NCBI RefSeq assembly: GCF_002844235.1
Contig: NZ_PGTS01000001.1
Span: 310,001-374,000, forward strand
Origin: Thalassospira povalilytica
GTDB taxonomy: Bacteria > Pseudomonadota > Alphaproteobacteria > Rhodospirillales > Thalassospiraceae
DNA: 64,000 bases
Direction: 5' to 3'
The notes below the pieces were generated by a model, which saw nothing but the letters and a program-made list of their open reading frames with translations, was not told where the DNA came from and ran no database searches. Shown in pieces: positions 35,972-44,134 of this stretch (the stretch's first letter is position 1; every line of letters begins with the position of its first letter). Both the position numbers and the translations under genes were made by a program.

Positions 35972-36874
35972 ATGCCAAAGGCCGGCTTTTCCTGCCGGTT
36001 TCTGCTCGCAACAATAATAACCATTGGGACTCTGTTTCCCATTGATGGTCATGCCGGTCCGGATTGGCAATGCGGTGTTGCGGCAAATCATGACATTGCA
36101 AAATCCGTGCAGTCTGATCAGGCCGATCGCAACTGGCATGAAATATCCCAAGTCGATATTCACCGCGTTGATCAACTAACGGCTTCCGACTTGCCAGATG
36201 TGACGTTTCGACTGGCCGATGTCGAATTTGTCCCGGAATACCAAGATCTGGCATTGAATTGGCTTCAGACGACGTCTCGCGAAAGTGACAAGGCGCTTTT
36301 GCTTCTGGATGATCCGGATTTTCTGGGGCGCCGACCGGCATGGATCACAAGCAGGCCTTCTGGCGGGCTTGGTGGCGACAACAGTGTGCCATGGTCGCAA
36401 CGGTTGCTTTTGGCCGGCCTGGTGATGGCATTGCCGCAGACCGGTTCTGATGTCGGATCTTTGATGGATGCCGAAGATACCGCGATCCGCCAAAGGGCAG
36501 GTATCTGGTCAATCCGGGATACCCGTCATGCCTATTTTGTAACAGCAAGTACTGAGTGGGATGGTGCGCCACCATCGGGTATCCCGTCGGTAGAGGATGC
36601 GATTGGCCGGTTTGTGGTTGTTGATGGGGTCGTTCGCTCGGTCGAGCATCAGGAATGGCGCAGCTACCTGAATTTCGGGGACAATTGGCGCAGCGATTTT
36701 ACCATTGCACTGGATGATGCGGTTCGGCGCAGCATCGCAGGGGGCGACAACTTCGAAAAGGTGATGGATCGCTGGTCCGGGCGGAAAGTCCGGGTGCGCG
36801 GCATTATCGAAAGTCGCGGTGGCCCCTATGTCTCTTTGGAAAATCCGGACTGGCTTTGTGTTCAACCGGAATAG
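35972..36874 (+). CDS. Secreted protein with thermonuclease-like and OB-fold features, unknown function
   Basis: This 300-residue protein has a probable signal peptide (CRFLLATIITIGTLFPIDGHA). The segment LMDAEDTAIRQRAGIWSI resembles the end of thermonuclease (SNase) domains, where an AE..AR...GLW pattern is typical. The Arg and Asp catalytic residues of staphylococcal nuclease are not evident, so activity is doubtful. The C-terminal 90 residues (GRFVVVDGVVRSVEHQEWRSYLNFG ... GRKVRVRGIIESRGGPYVSLENP) read as an OB-like beta barrel. It is divergent from the M48 peptidase; both are envelope proteins. Confidence 0.65.
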   Translation: MPKAGFSCRFLLATIITIGTLFPIDGHAGPDWQCGVAANHDIAKSVQSDQADRNWHEISQVDIHRVDQLTASDLPDVTFRLADVEFVPEYQDLALNWLQTTSRESDKALLLLDDPDFLGRRPAWITSRPSGGLGGDNSVPWSQRLLLAGLVMALPQTGSDVGSLMDAEDTAIRQRAGIWSIRDTRHAYFVTASTEWDGAPPSGIPSVEDAIGRFVVVDGVVRSVEHQEWRSYLNFGDNWRSDFTIALDDAVRRSIAGGDNFEKVMDRWSGRKVRVRGIIESRGGPYVSLENPDWLCVQPE

Positions 36875-36974
36875 AGGCTTGTGTTTGTTCCCCCGGTCAT
36901 GAGACTTCTAGATATGCGTTGCCACCAGCAAATTGCACATTCTCGTTTCCGCTCAGACACAAAGAGGTTCCTGC

Positions 36975-37937
36975 GTGCTCTATCCCGAAATTGCGCCCCG
37001 AATGACGGGGATGTTGTCACGTGACGATGGTCACGAAATCTATTGGGAAGAAGTCGGCAACCCCGACGGTATTCCGGTCATATTTCTTCATGGTGGGCCA
37101 GGGGCCGGGATTTCTCCCAATAGTCGCCGATTTTTCGACCCGGAAAAATACCGCGTCATTTTGTTTGATCAGCGCGGCTCCGGAAAATCAAAGCCGTTCG
37201 GAAGCCTTGAAAACAACACCACCGACCATTTGATCGGTGATATCGAAGCGCTGCGCGAAAGTCGGGGGATTGATAAATGGCTGGTCTTTGGCGGGTCCTG
37301 GGGATCGACATTGGCGCTGGCCTATGGTCAGGCATGCCCGGATCGCGTTCTGGCCTTTGTGTTGCGCGGCATTTTCCTTGGTCGTGAAACCGAAATTGCC
37401 TGGTTCATGGATGGCATGGGCCGATTTTTCCCCGAAGTCGAACGCAGTTTCTTGGCAACCGCCGGATTTGACGCGCATCCCGGCTGGCAGCGAATGCTGG
37501 ATCGCTATGCCGAGATTTTCGCAGGCAAGGATGGCGAAGATGCCGCGATTGATGCCGCACGTGTCTGGTCGGCCTATGAAGCTACCTGCTGTACTCTTTT
37601 GCCGGATCACGGTCTGGTCGAAGATTTCGAAGGCGATGAAATCGCACTCGCGCTGGCAAAGCTTGAACATCACTATTTTGTCCATCGCTGCTTCTTCGAA
37701 CCAGATCAGCTTCTTCGGAATTTGAACCGGATTTCCCATTTGCCTGCTGTCATTGTGCAGGGACGCTATGACGTTGTCTGTCCGCCAATGTCGGCATTTG
37801 AACTGCACAATGCATGGGCCGGATCAAAGATGGTGATTGTTGACGATGCCGGGCATGCAGCCAGTGAACCGGGGATTGTTCGCGAGCTTGTCCGGGCAAC
37901 CGATTCATTCGATGGCAAAAATTTTGCGGGAAATTGA
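36975..37937 (+). CDS. pip: Proline iminopeptidase (S33 family)
   Basis: Removes N-terminal proline from peptides in the cytoplasm. The 320-residue alpha/beta-hydrolase shows the oxyanion motif FLHGGPGAG, the DQRGSGKS strand, the nucleophile in FGGSWGSTLALAY and the C-terminal catalytic His in DDAGHAASEPG. The GTG start at 36975 has AGAGG at 7 bases and gives a family-like N-terminus (LYPEIAPRMTGMLSRDDGHEIYWEE). A TTG 42 bases upstream is in frame but atypical. Confidence 0.93.
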   Translation: MLYPEIAPRMTGMLSRDDGHEIYWEEVGNPDGIPVIFLHGGPGAGISPNSRRFFDPEKYRVILFDQRGSGKSKPFGSLENNTTDHLIGDIEALRESRGIDKWLVFGGSWGSTLALAYGQACPDRVLAFVLRGIFLGRETEIAWFMDGMGRFFPEVERSFLATAGFDAHPGWQRMLDRYAEIFAGKDGEDAAIDAARVWSAYEATCCTLLPDHGLVEDFEGDEIALALAKLEHHYFVHRCFFEPDQLLRNLNRISHLPAVIVQGRYDVVCPPMSAFELHNAWAGSKMVIVDDAGHAASEPGIVRELVRATDSFDGKNFAGN

Positions 37938-38019
37938 TGTATTTACACCAATGTGTGGTTGAGTTTGCCGCATGCTTGGTTAGTATGTCCGACGTATTGA
38001 TCCAGTGGGGACTTGATTA

Positions 38020-38544
38020 ATGAAAATGACTTTGGGGAAACTGCTTGCAGTTTGCGTCTTTTTTGGCTTTGTAAACGCGGCATCTGCGCAAGAAATTCTT
38101 GGCAATGACAAAGATTCCGGGCTTCTCGAATTCTCGACCGGCATGGTCGATATCACTCAGGATGAAGAAGCTGCCGAATTCCGCATCAATTACCGCGCCC
38201 AGCATGCGATGTTTGACGTAACCCGCCCGATTGGCGGCGTTATGGTAACGTCTGAAGGTGCGGTTCATGGGTATGGCGGGCTTGCGGTTGACGTGCTTTG
38301 GGGTGACCATTTCGTCTCGAGCGTCTATACCTCGGTCGGTGCTTACCATCAGGGAAATGGCGAAGACCTCGGACACTGGATCGAATTCCGTTCCGGTCTT
38401 GAACTTGGCTTCCGCTTCGACAGCCACGAACGTCTCAGCCTCGGGATTGCCCACATTTCGAACGCCAGCATCGGCGACGAAAACCCGGGCACAGAAATCC
38501 TTTCTCTGACCTATTCCTTCCCGATTGATCGCCTTTTTGACTGA
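38020..38544 (+). CDS. pagL: PagL-type lipid A 3-O-deacylase (outer membrane)
   Basis: Predicted eight-stranded outer-membrane beta barrel of 174 residues with a signal peptide ending at ASAQ. The C-terminal motif GIAHISNASIGDENPGTEIL holds the PagL catalytic set His, Ser two residues later, the conserved Asn, and Glu. The protein ends in SFPIDRLFD, near the aromatic-ended strand expected for barrel assembly. The length matches known PagL proteins (about 170). It would remove the 3-O-acyl chain from lipid A. Transcribed alone, with a terminator at 38591. Confidence 0.85.
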   Translation: MKMTLGKLLAVCVFFGFVNAASAQEILGNDKDSGLLEFSTGMVDITQDEEAAEFRINYRAQHAMFDVTRPIGGVMVTSEGAVHGYGGLAVDVLWGDHFVSSVYTSVGAYHQGNGEDLGHWIEFRSGLELGFRFDSHERLSLGIAHISNASIGDENPGTEILSLTYSFPIDRLFD

Positions 38545-38590
38545 TCAACGCATATTGCGTCAGTCTGAAAAGACCGAATGGAATAATCAG

Positions 38591-38638
38591 CAAGAGCCTT
38601 GGAAAGAGAAACTTCTTCCCAAGGCTCTTGTTGCTTTT
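38591..38638 (+). terminator. Terminator downstream of pagL
   Basis: Perfect 12-bp stem (CAAGAGCCTTGG / CCAAGGCTCTTG, arms 38591-38602 and 38619-38630) with a 16-base loop, followed by TTGCTTTT. It lies 46 bases after the pagL stop. Confidence 0.75.
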
Positions 38639-38758
38639 GCGGTCTTGATCACCGATTGGTACGAGGGGAGCCAAGCATCCCTGCGATCGGTCATATGATA
38701 ACCTCCCGGATTGATCATCGGCAGAATTGCTGCTAATTGAAGGCCACTTTTGTGGTGT

Positions 38759-38835
38759 GCGCCCGTAGCTCAGCAGGATAGAGCACCAGATTCCTAATCT
38801 GGGGGCCACAGGTTCGAATCCTGTCGGGCGCACCA
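38759..38835 (+). tRNA. tRNA-Arg (anticodon CCU)
   Basis: A 77-base cloverleaf with acceptor arms GCGCCCG / CGGGCGC, D-arm GCTC..GAGC, anticodon stem CCAGA / TCTGG with loop TTCCTAA (anticodon CCT), T-arm ACAGG TTCGAAT CCTGT and an encoded CCA end. It decodes AGG. It stands alone; no integrase or attachment-site duplication is visible nearby. Confidence 0.97.
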
Positions 38836-38987
38836 TCCTTTCAGGCCTTTGTGTGCGGATTTTGATCCGTTCTGGTCTTCACGCCTATAGCTTGAAAGCC
38901 ATCAGGTTTCTTCTCATATCCATATTATGTGCGACTGCTCTGAACATAACGGGCCGCAATGCCATAATACAGGGCCGGGAGGAAACA

Positions 38988-40127
38988 ATGACAAACTGGA
39001 TCAGGCTTCCCAACAGCGAAGGTGCCTGCACGCCGCAATCCGATACGCGATCTGATCAGCCAACCTATCAAAGGCATATCGGACGCAAGGGTTTTCAGGG
39101 GCCGTCAGCCCAGATCTATCATCGCCATCCTCCGGTCGGCTGGGCAACGTTTGAAGGACCATTGCGTCCGCGGGCCTTTGATCTGGCAAAGCTCGCCCCC
39201 GGTCCGGCCTGCCCGTTACAGGCAAGGCGCATTTTGCGCAGTGACAGCATGGAAGTCCGTTACTGGAAAACCGATGCCAAAATGCATGCCCTGTCACGCA
39301 ATGCCGATGGTGACACCCTGATGTTCGTCCATAATGGTGAGGGGGCGCTATTTTGCGATTACGGGCATTTGCCCTATCGGGACGGTGATTATATTTTGCT
39401 GCCGCGCGGCACTGCCTGGCGGGTGGAGCCGGCCGGTCATTGCGAGTTCATGCTGATCGAGGCAACGGCCGATGCGTTTGGATTGCCTGATCCCGGCACC
39501 ATGGCCGGTGGCACGCCACTTGACCCGATGATGTTCACCGTGCCGCGCATCGATGACGCATTTCGCGCCCAGCAGGATGATGCATTCTGGGAAATTCACA
39601 TCAAACGCAAAGGTCAGGTGTCAACGCTGACATATCCCTATAACCCGCTTGATGCCGCCGGCTGGGAAGGTGATCTGTGTGTCGTCAAACTGAATTGGCG
39701 TGATCTCAGGCGGCAAAATGGGTCGGGGCACAAGGTCCCGCCAGCAGCTTATTGTACATTTGTTGCCAGCACGTTTTCAGTCAGTACCTTTGTGCCCAAG
39801 GTCGGTGAAGGCCAATCCGGTATGTTGCGTGTGCCGTTCTATCATTCCAACGAGGATATGGACGAATTTGTCTTTTATCATCGTGGTGAATTCTTCAGCC
39901 GCGGGGAAATAAAGGCCGGCATGGCAACATTCCATCCAAGTGGCTTTCCGCACGGTCCGCATCCGAAATCCTATCAGGAAAAAATGATCAAAGCGCCGGT
40001 CGAAACAGACGAAGTGGCCGTCATGATCGATAGTCACGATTTCCTGGCGGTGGACGACTCAATCCCTGATGGTGCGGAATGGAAGGTCTATGTCAAAACC
40101 TGGGAAAAGTCGCAGGAAACCCTATAA
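38988..40127 (+). CDS. Homogentisate 1,2-dioxygenase-family protein (compact form)
   Basis: The cupin-type protein of 379 residues is shorter than classical HmgA (about 430-445). Candidate iron ligands are present: His and Glu in PFYHSNEDMDEFVFYHRGEF and the late His in FPHGPHP, matching the His335/Glu341/His371 triad of the human enzyme by order. GGGAGGAAACA directly precedes ATG 38988. No fumarylacetoacetase, maleylacetoacetate isomerase or hppD gene lies in this window, so the substrate may be homogentisate or a related catechol-like compound. It follows tRNA-Arg with no obvious operon partner. Confidence 0.82.
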   Translation: MTNWIRLPNSEGACTPQSDTRSDQPTYQRHIGRKGFQGPSAQIYHRHPPVGWATFEGPLRPRAFDLAKLAPGPACPLQARRILRSDSMEVRYWKTDAKMHALSRNADGDTLMFVHNGEGALFCDYGHLPYRDGDYILLPRGTAWRVEPAGHCEFMLIEATADAFGLPDPGTMAGGTPLDPMMFTVPRIDDAFRAQQDDAFWEIHIKRKGQVSTLTYPYNPLDAAGWEGDLCVVKLNWRDLRRQNGSGHKVPPAAYCTFVASTFSVSTFVPKVGEGQSGMLRVPFYHSNEDMDEFVFYHRGEFFSRGEIKAGMATFHPSGFPHGPHPKSYQEKMIKAPVETDEVAVMIDSHDFLAVDDSIPDGAEWKVYVKTWEKSQETL

Positions 40128-40369
40128 GGTCTTGATCCCGGCCATGGGTGAATGGCACTCTCGGTCGGCAGTCGGATGCCGCAAAACTTGCGAAAGGTTG
40201 TTAATGTTATTGTCAACTTGTCGGGTTAATTTATGCTGAGTAACAAATGTAGGATTTGTGTGTTTGCACAGGCCGGTCTGCACTGCACCCGACAGTCTGC
40301 CATCTGGCTGTAACACGCTTATCATATGGCGAAAATCAATAGCGCCGCACAGGTTGACCAAAGCCCAGA

Positions 40370-41536
40370 ATGACCAAACAGAAGATCGTCAAATCCGTCA
40401 GTCATAAAACTCCTGAACCGTCCCAGGCGCCGGAAGACCCGTTGGCATGTTTGCCCAACACCTTTCTGTCGCGCGGGGTCCGGACCCCGTTTACGACCAA
40501 AACCCTGCGCTATGCGCGTGTGGCGGCGGGCAAAGGCGGGCGATCCATGATCATGCTGCCTGGCCTTGCCGGTGGTCTGGGGACTTATGAATTGCCGCTT
40601 GATACCCTGCGCGAGGTTTTTGATCTTTCCGTGCATGACCGCATGCTGTTTGACCGTTTGCTGGAACTAGAAGACATTCGCCCGGGCACCGTTCTTGAAC
40701 AGGCGCGTGCGGTTGCGGTAACCGGCGTTGGCGGGGTCGAACTGGCAAGAACCGCGATTGAGCGCGGCGGGTCGGAAAAATCATCGCGTGAATTGGGGCA
40801 ACTGGCTGTCCTGCATCAGGCACTGCGTCAGCTTGGCGGAAGCGCCGTTCAGGATATGCAGCGCGAAGAATTGCTGACCATGGAAGGTCAGGTCCGCGCG
40901 CGCAAGGCCCTGAACCGCTTTGCATCCGAACATCAAGTCGCCAATGACACCATCATCGACAGCCTTGGCGAATGGAGCACAATGATCGCCCCGGTCGGGC
41001 TTGAGCTTGATGGCTGCAAGGGACCGCTGCGGGTGCTGACCAACGGCCTTGCTAAATTTGCAAATGACGTCGAGGAATGGGCAAATTCCGAACAATCCGA
41101 TTTCCGCTTTATGGCCGGACGTATTTCGAGTGCGACAACCGCGACCTATAAGCATGCCCTGAAATGTGTCGAGGAAGTCGATAGCTGGAACCGTGAACTG
41201 GGCAAGGTTCTGACCGATTGGGAACGGGCAAAGCAGGATATCGGCAAGACCATCGAAAAATTGTGGTGGCTTCTTGATGGCTGGCAGGAAATGATCGACC
41301 TGTGGCATAAAAGACCGGTGGCAGATCGGGTGAAGCAGCGCGAGATCATCGAAGAAGTCGCAAGTTTCGCACCTGTACTCCCGGTCGAGGAAATTACGAC
41401 CGCAGAACAGCAATTCTGGATCGATATTCGTGTCAACCAGATGCTGTGGGCCGGTGAATTGCGCAAGTTGGGCAGTGGGGAAATTGATGCCGATATGGTG
41501 GATCGTCTCGAACGCTTCAGGAGACAGTCTGCATGA
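40370..41536 (+). CDS. Conserved-looking protein of unknown function, first gene of a two-gene operon
   Basis: I do not recognise this 388-residue protein. After a basic, Pro-rich N-terminus (about 35 residues) comes a short region with GRSMIMLPGLAGGLGTYELPLDTL. The remainder is predicted mostly helical, rich in charged residues and Trp (SLGEWSTMIAP, EEVDSWNRELGKVLTDWE, KLWWLLDGWQEMIDLWHKRP). There is no signal peptide, membrane helix or familiar catalytic motif. Codon use and composition look native. Its last four bases (ATGA) overlap the next gene, so the two products are translationally coupled and probably act together. Confidence 0.75.
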   Translation: MTKQKIVKSVSHKTPEPSQAPEDPLACLPNTFLSRGVRTPFTTKTLRYARVAAGKGGRSMIMLPGLAGGLGTYELPLDTLREVFDLSVHDRMLFDRLLELEDIRPGTVLEQARAVAVTGVGGVELARTAIERGGSEKSSRELGQLAVLHQALRQLGGSAVQDMQREELLTMEGQVRARKALNRFASEHQVANDTIIDSLGEWSTMIAPVGLELDGCKGPLRVLTNGLAKFANDVEEWANSEQSDFRFMAGRISSATTATYKHALKCVEEVDSWNRELGKVLTDWERAKQDIGKTIEKLWWLLDGWQEMIDLWHKRPVADRVKQREIIEEVASFAPVLPVEEITTAEQQFWIDIRVNQMLWAGELRKLGSGEIDADMVDRLERFRRQSA

Positions 41537-42981
41537 AGATTGAAGAGGCAGGTAATCTTGGTGTTTCGCAACTCGGGCAACTGTTTGAATCCTTAAGCGG
41601 TTCTGAAATCGCACGATTTACCCGTGCGATTGAAAGCGATCGCGCAGACCCCAAATTGCCGCTCCCCCATGAAACCATTTTGCAAATCCTGCGTCCGCGT
41701 CTTGCATCGCTCAAACCGGAACGCTATCCGACCCCAATGCGTCAATTCTGCGATCCGTTCGAAGATCTTCTGACGTCGGGCGAGGCCAGTGAAAAAAGCA
41801 TCCGCATCAGTCGTTCATCCCTGATTCCGATCTGGCGGGTGGTCACCGGTGCGAATGACCCGGAATTTGCCGAGGCCATGAAGGAAATTGATGCGGCGGC
41901 GGGCAAGCGCGATACAACAAGCCTTGCCGCAGCCGAAAGCAAGCTGTGGAAGGCAGGGGCACGGATCATCGAAGATCAGATCGCCCGGTCCCACGGCGGG
42001 ATAAAGGAAGAACGCGCCCTTGCAACAAGCCTTGGATCGCGTGTCCATCTGAAGGCCTTTGCCGAAGTCGGCCGTATTCTGAATGTGGGCGAAGAAATCG
42101 CCCAGGTGCGTGCACGTTTTCCGTCGGCGCCGATCAGGGGTCTTGATGCCAATGACGTTACCTGGCTGCGTGACCGGTTTGTGGAAATTTCAAAAAACAA
42201 ACCCGGGTTCGAGCCGATGTTCCTGTTGGCCGTACTTGCCCGGTTGCTGCGTCCAAGTGAACTGTTCAAACTGATCCGTGTTTTGTCGACCAAGGCCGAT
42301 GACAGCACGATTGAAAAGACCAACCTGGCCGAGACCGGCGACCTGATCATTGATTTGCTGGCAGAAACCGTGACCGAGATCGAACAGGGTGTTGTCACCG
42401 GCAAGGATGAGGCACATATCCTGTCGCTGGCGCGCTGGTACGCATCCGAATTCACCCGCATCACCCGCGAATTCAAAATTCGCAAGGATGGCCGTTGGGG
42501 TGAAAAGCTTCTGGAAACGCGCCGTCGGGTGTCGCGCGCTCTGGCCGATACGATGTTTGGTGCAACCCCGGAACGCGTGATTGACGCACTGCCCAAAATG
42601 GAAGTCCGGCAGGGGCCCGGTTCCGGCGTGAAGGGCTTGGCGCGACCGCTGTTTGCGCAGGATTTTGACGATGAAAAAGTCTTGGCCGCGGAAAAGTCGG
42701 CCGAAGCAATCGCGGAAACTGCCCGGATTTCGGATGTGCTGGCCGCACAAAGTTCGGCTGCCAAGGCAGTGGTTGAGCTTAAGAAAAAGCTCAATCAGAT
42801 CGGGCGTGCCGGTGTTGACGGCATGGGCCGTTTGACGCCCGAAGAAATCCCCAATGCACAACGCAATCTGATGGCAACAGTGCGGTTGCTTGAAATCGTT
42901 GATGGCCCCGAAGACGCAGATGTTTTGCGCCGCCGCGGCATGTCTGCCATTCGCGCTCTTACCAGCCAAAAGGCAAGCTGA
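41533..42981 (+). CDS. Protein of unknown function, second gene of a two-gene operon
   Basis: I do not recognise this 482-residue protein. It begins MKIEEAGNLGVSQLGQLFESLSGSEIARFTRAI and continues RYPTPMRQFCDPFEDLL. It is largely helical, with long charged stretches (AESKLWKAGARIIEDQIARSHGGIKEERALATSLGSRVH; EEIAQVRARFP; LIRVLSTKADDS) and an Ala-rich segment with a possible coiled coil near residues 370-425. It has no signal peptide or membrane segment. It starts inside the stop region of the upstream gene, and 27 bases separate its stop from the stop of the LysR gene. Confidence 0.75.
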   Translation: MKIEEAGNLGVSQLGQLFESLSGSEIARFTRAIESDRADPKLPLPHETILQILRPRLASLKPERYPTPMRQFCDPFEDLLTSGEASEKSIRISRSSLIPIWRVVTGANDPEFAEAMKEIDAAAGKRDTTSLAAAESKLWKAGARIIEDQIARSHGGIKEERALATSLGSRVHLKAFAEVGRILNVGEEIAQVRARFPSAPIRGLDANDVTWLRDRFVEISKNKPGFEPMFLLAVLARLLRPSELFKLIRVLSTKADDSTIEKTNLAETGDLIIDLLAETVTEIEQGVVTGKDEAHILSLARWYASEFTRITREFKIRKDGRWGEKLLETRRRVSRALADTMFGATPERVIDALPKMEVRQGPGSGVKGLARPLFAQDFDDEKVLAAEKSAEAIAETARISDVLAAQSSAAKAVVELKKKLNQIGRAGVDGMGRLTPEEIPNAQRNLMATVRLLEIVDGPEDADVLRRRGMSAIRALTSQKAS

Positions 42982-43008
42982 TCGTTTGATCCTTGCCTTT
43001 GCCATCCA

Positions 43009-43935
43009 TCAGGTTTTCGTACCCGCCGTTTTTCCCGCCAGCTGTGATGCCGTATCAAGCTGATCAAGCCAGTTCATGAAGGCGCGGATCTTGGGAAGGC
43101 GTGCGCGTGATGATGGACAGCAGGCGTAATAATGAAACGGGCTTGCCTTTGGCGGGCCAAACGGGGCAACGATCCGGCCCGATTTAAGTTCATCCTCGAT
43201 CGCGAATGTCGGCAATAGTGCGACGCCAAGCCCGGCTGCTGCGGCCTGCATGGCCATGGTGAAATGCTCGAATTTCGGGCCGTTTTCGCCGTCGATATCA
43301 CGCAGTCCGCTGGCATCAAGCCAATCGGCCCAGCCACGCGGGCGGGTGGCAATATGCAATAATGGAAAATGGCGCAGGTCATCGGCAGAAGGCGGATGAT
43401 CCAGATTGGCAATCAATTGCGGGCCGCAAATCGGCACCATTTCCTCGCCATGCAGGATATGGGCTTCAAGATCGGTCCAACTGCCCTGACCAAACAGAAC
43501 CGCGATATCGATCTGTTCGCGATCAAAATCGGGCATTCCGATCCGTGAGATGAAATTGATCGCGATTTCCGGATGCTTGGTGCGAAATTGCGGCAATAAG
43601 GGAATAAGACACCGCGATCCGAATGTTGGCGGGGCGGCCACCGTCAGAACCCCGCTTTCCGATCCGCCCGAAAGAACGGTCAGGGTCGCACTTTCCAGCT
43701 GATCAAGGGCCGGGCGGATGGATTGCAGGTAACTTTCCCCTTCGGGTGTCAGGACAAGACGTTGCTTCTCGCGGGCAAAAAGCTTGCATCCCAACCAGTT
43801 TTCAAGCCCCTGAATCTGCCGGCTGACCGCGCTTTGGGTCAGATATAACTCATCAGCCGCGCGCGACGCACTGCCGAACCGGGCGGTTTGTTCAAAGCAA
43901 CTTAGTGCCTTGAGACTGGGGATACGACGGCTCAA
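43009..43935 (-). CDS. LysR-family transcriptional regulator (GcvA-like), divergent from gcdH
   Basis: DNA-binding activator/repressor of 308 residues with the N-terminal winged helix SRRIPSLKALSCFEQTARFGSASRAADELYLTQSAVSRQIQGLE and a C-terminal periplasmic-binding-like effector domain. It starts at TTG 43935 with AAAGGTGA just upstream; an in-frame stop lies two codons before, so no longer start exists. It is divergent from gcdH, with a symmetric T-N11-A box at 43965-43991 in between. By position it probably controls glutaryl-CoA catabolism and itself. Confidence 0.92.
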   Translation of the reverse strand: MSRRIPSLKALSCFEQTARFGSASRAADELYLTQSAVSRQIQGLENWLGCKLFAREKQRLVLTPEGESYLQSIRPALDQLESATLTVLSGGSESGVLTVAAPPTFGSRCLIPLLPQFRTKHPEIAINFISRIGMPDFDREQIDIAVLFGQGSWTDLEAHILHGEEMVPICGPQLIANLDHPPSADDLRHFPLLHIATRPRGWADWLDASGLRDIDGENGPKFEHFTMAMQAAAAGLGVALLPTFAIEDELKSGRIVAPFGPPKASPFHYYACCPSSRARLPKIRAFMNWLDQLDTASQLAGKTAGTKT

Positions 43936-43964
43936 TCGTCACCTTTGACTTGTTGGATATCTCA

Positions 43965-43991
43965 AAGTTTATGAGTTTTTTGCATAAACTT
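43965..43991. promoter_or_regulatory. LysR-type binding box between the regulator and gcdH
   Basis: Perfect 9-bp arms AAGTTTATG and CATAAACTT are separated by 9 bases. The T at 43972 and A at 43984 give the LysR T-N11-A pattern. It lies 30-56 bases upstream of the lysR start and about 144 bases upstream of the gcdH start. Confidence 0.75.
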
Positions 43992-44134
43992 CATCGCTTT
44001 TATCATTTGCAACTTTGTCTGCCAATTCCTAGCTTAACGGCATAAGCAAATAAGCTTACAGGGGTAGCGTCATCTCGCCCTTCTATGGCGCTGCCCCTGC
44101 TTTCTATCGAAAAATTCATAAAAGGATCAGGCAA

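Noticed and set aside
38759-38835. tRNA-Arg as a possible integration site for a genomic island
   Set aside because: No integrase, transposase, direct repeat of the tRNA 3' end or composition shift is visible downstream.
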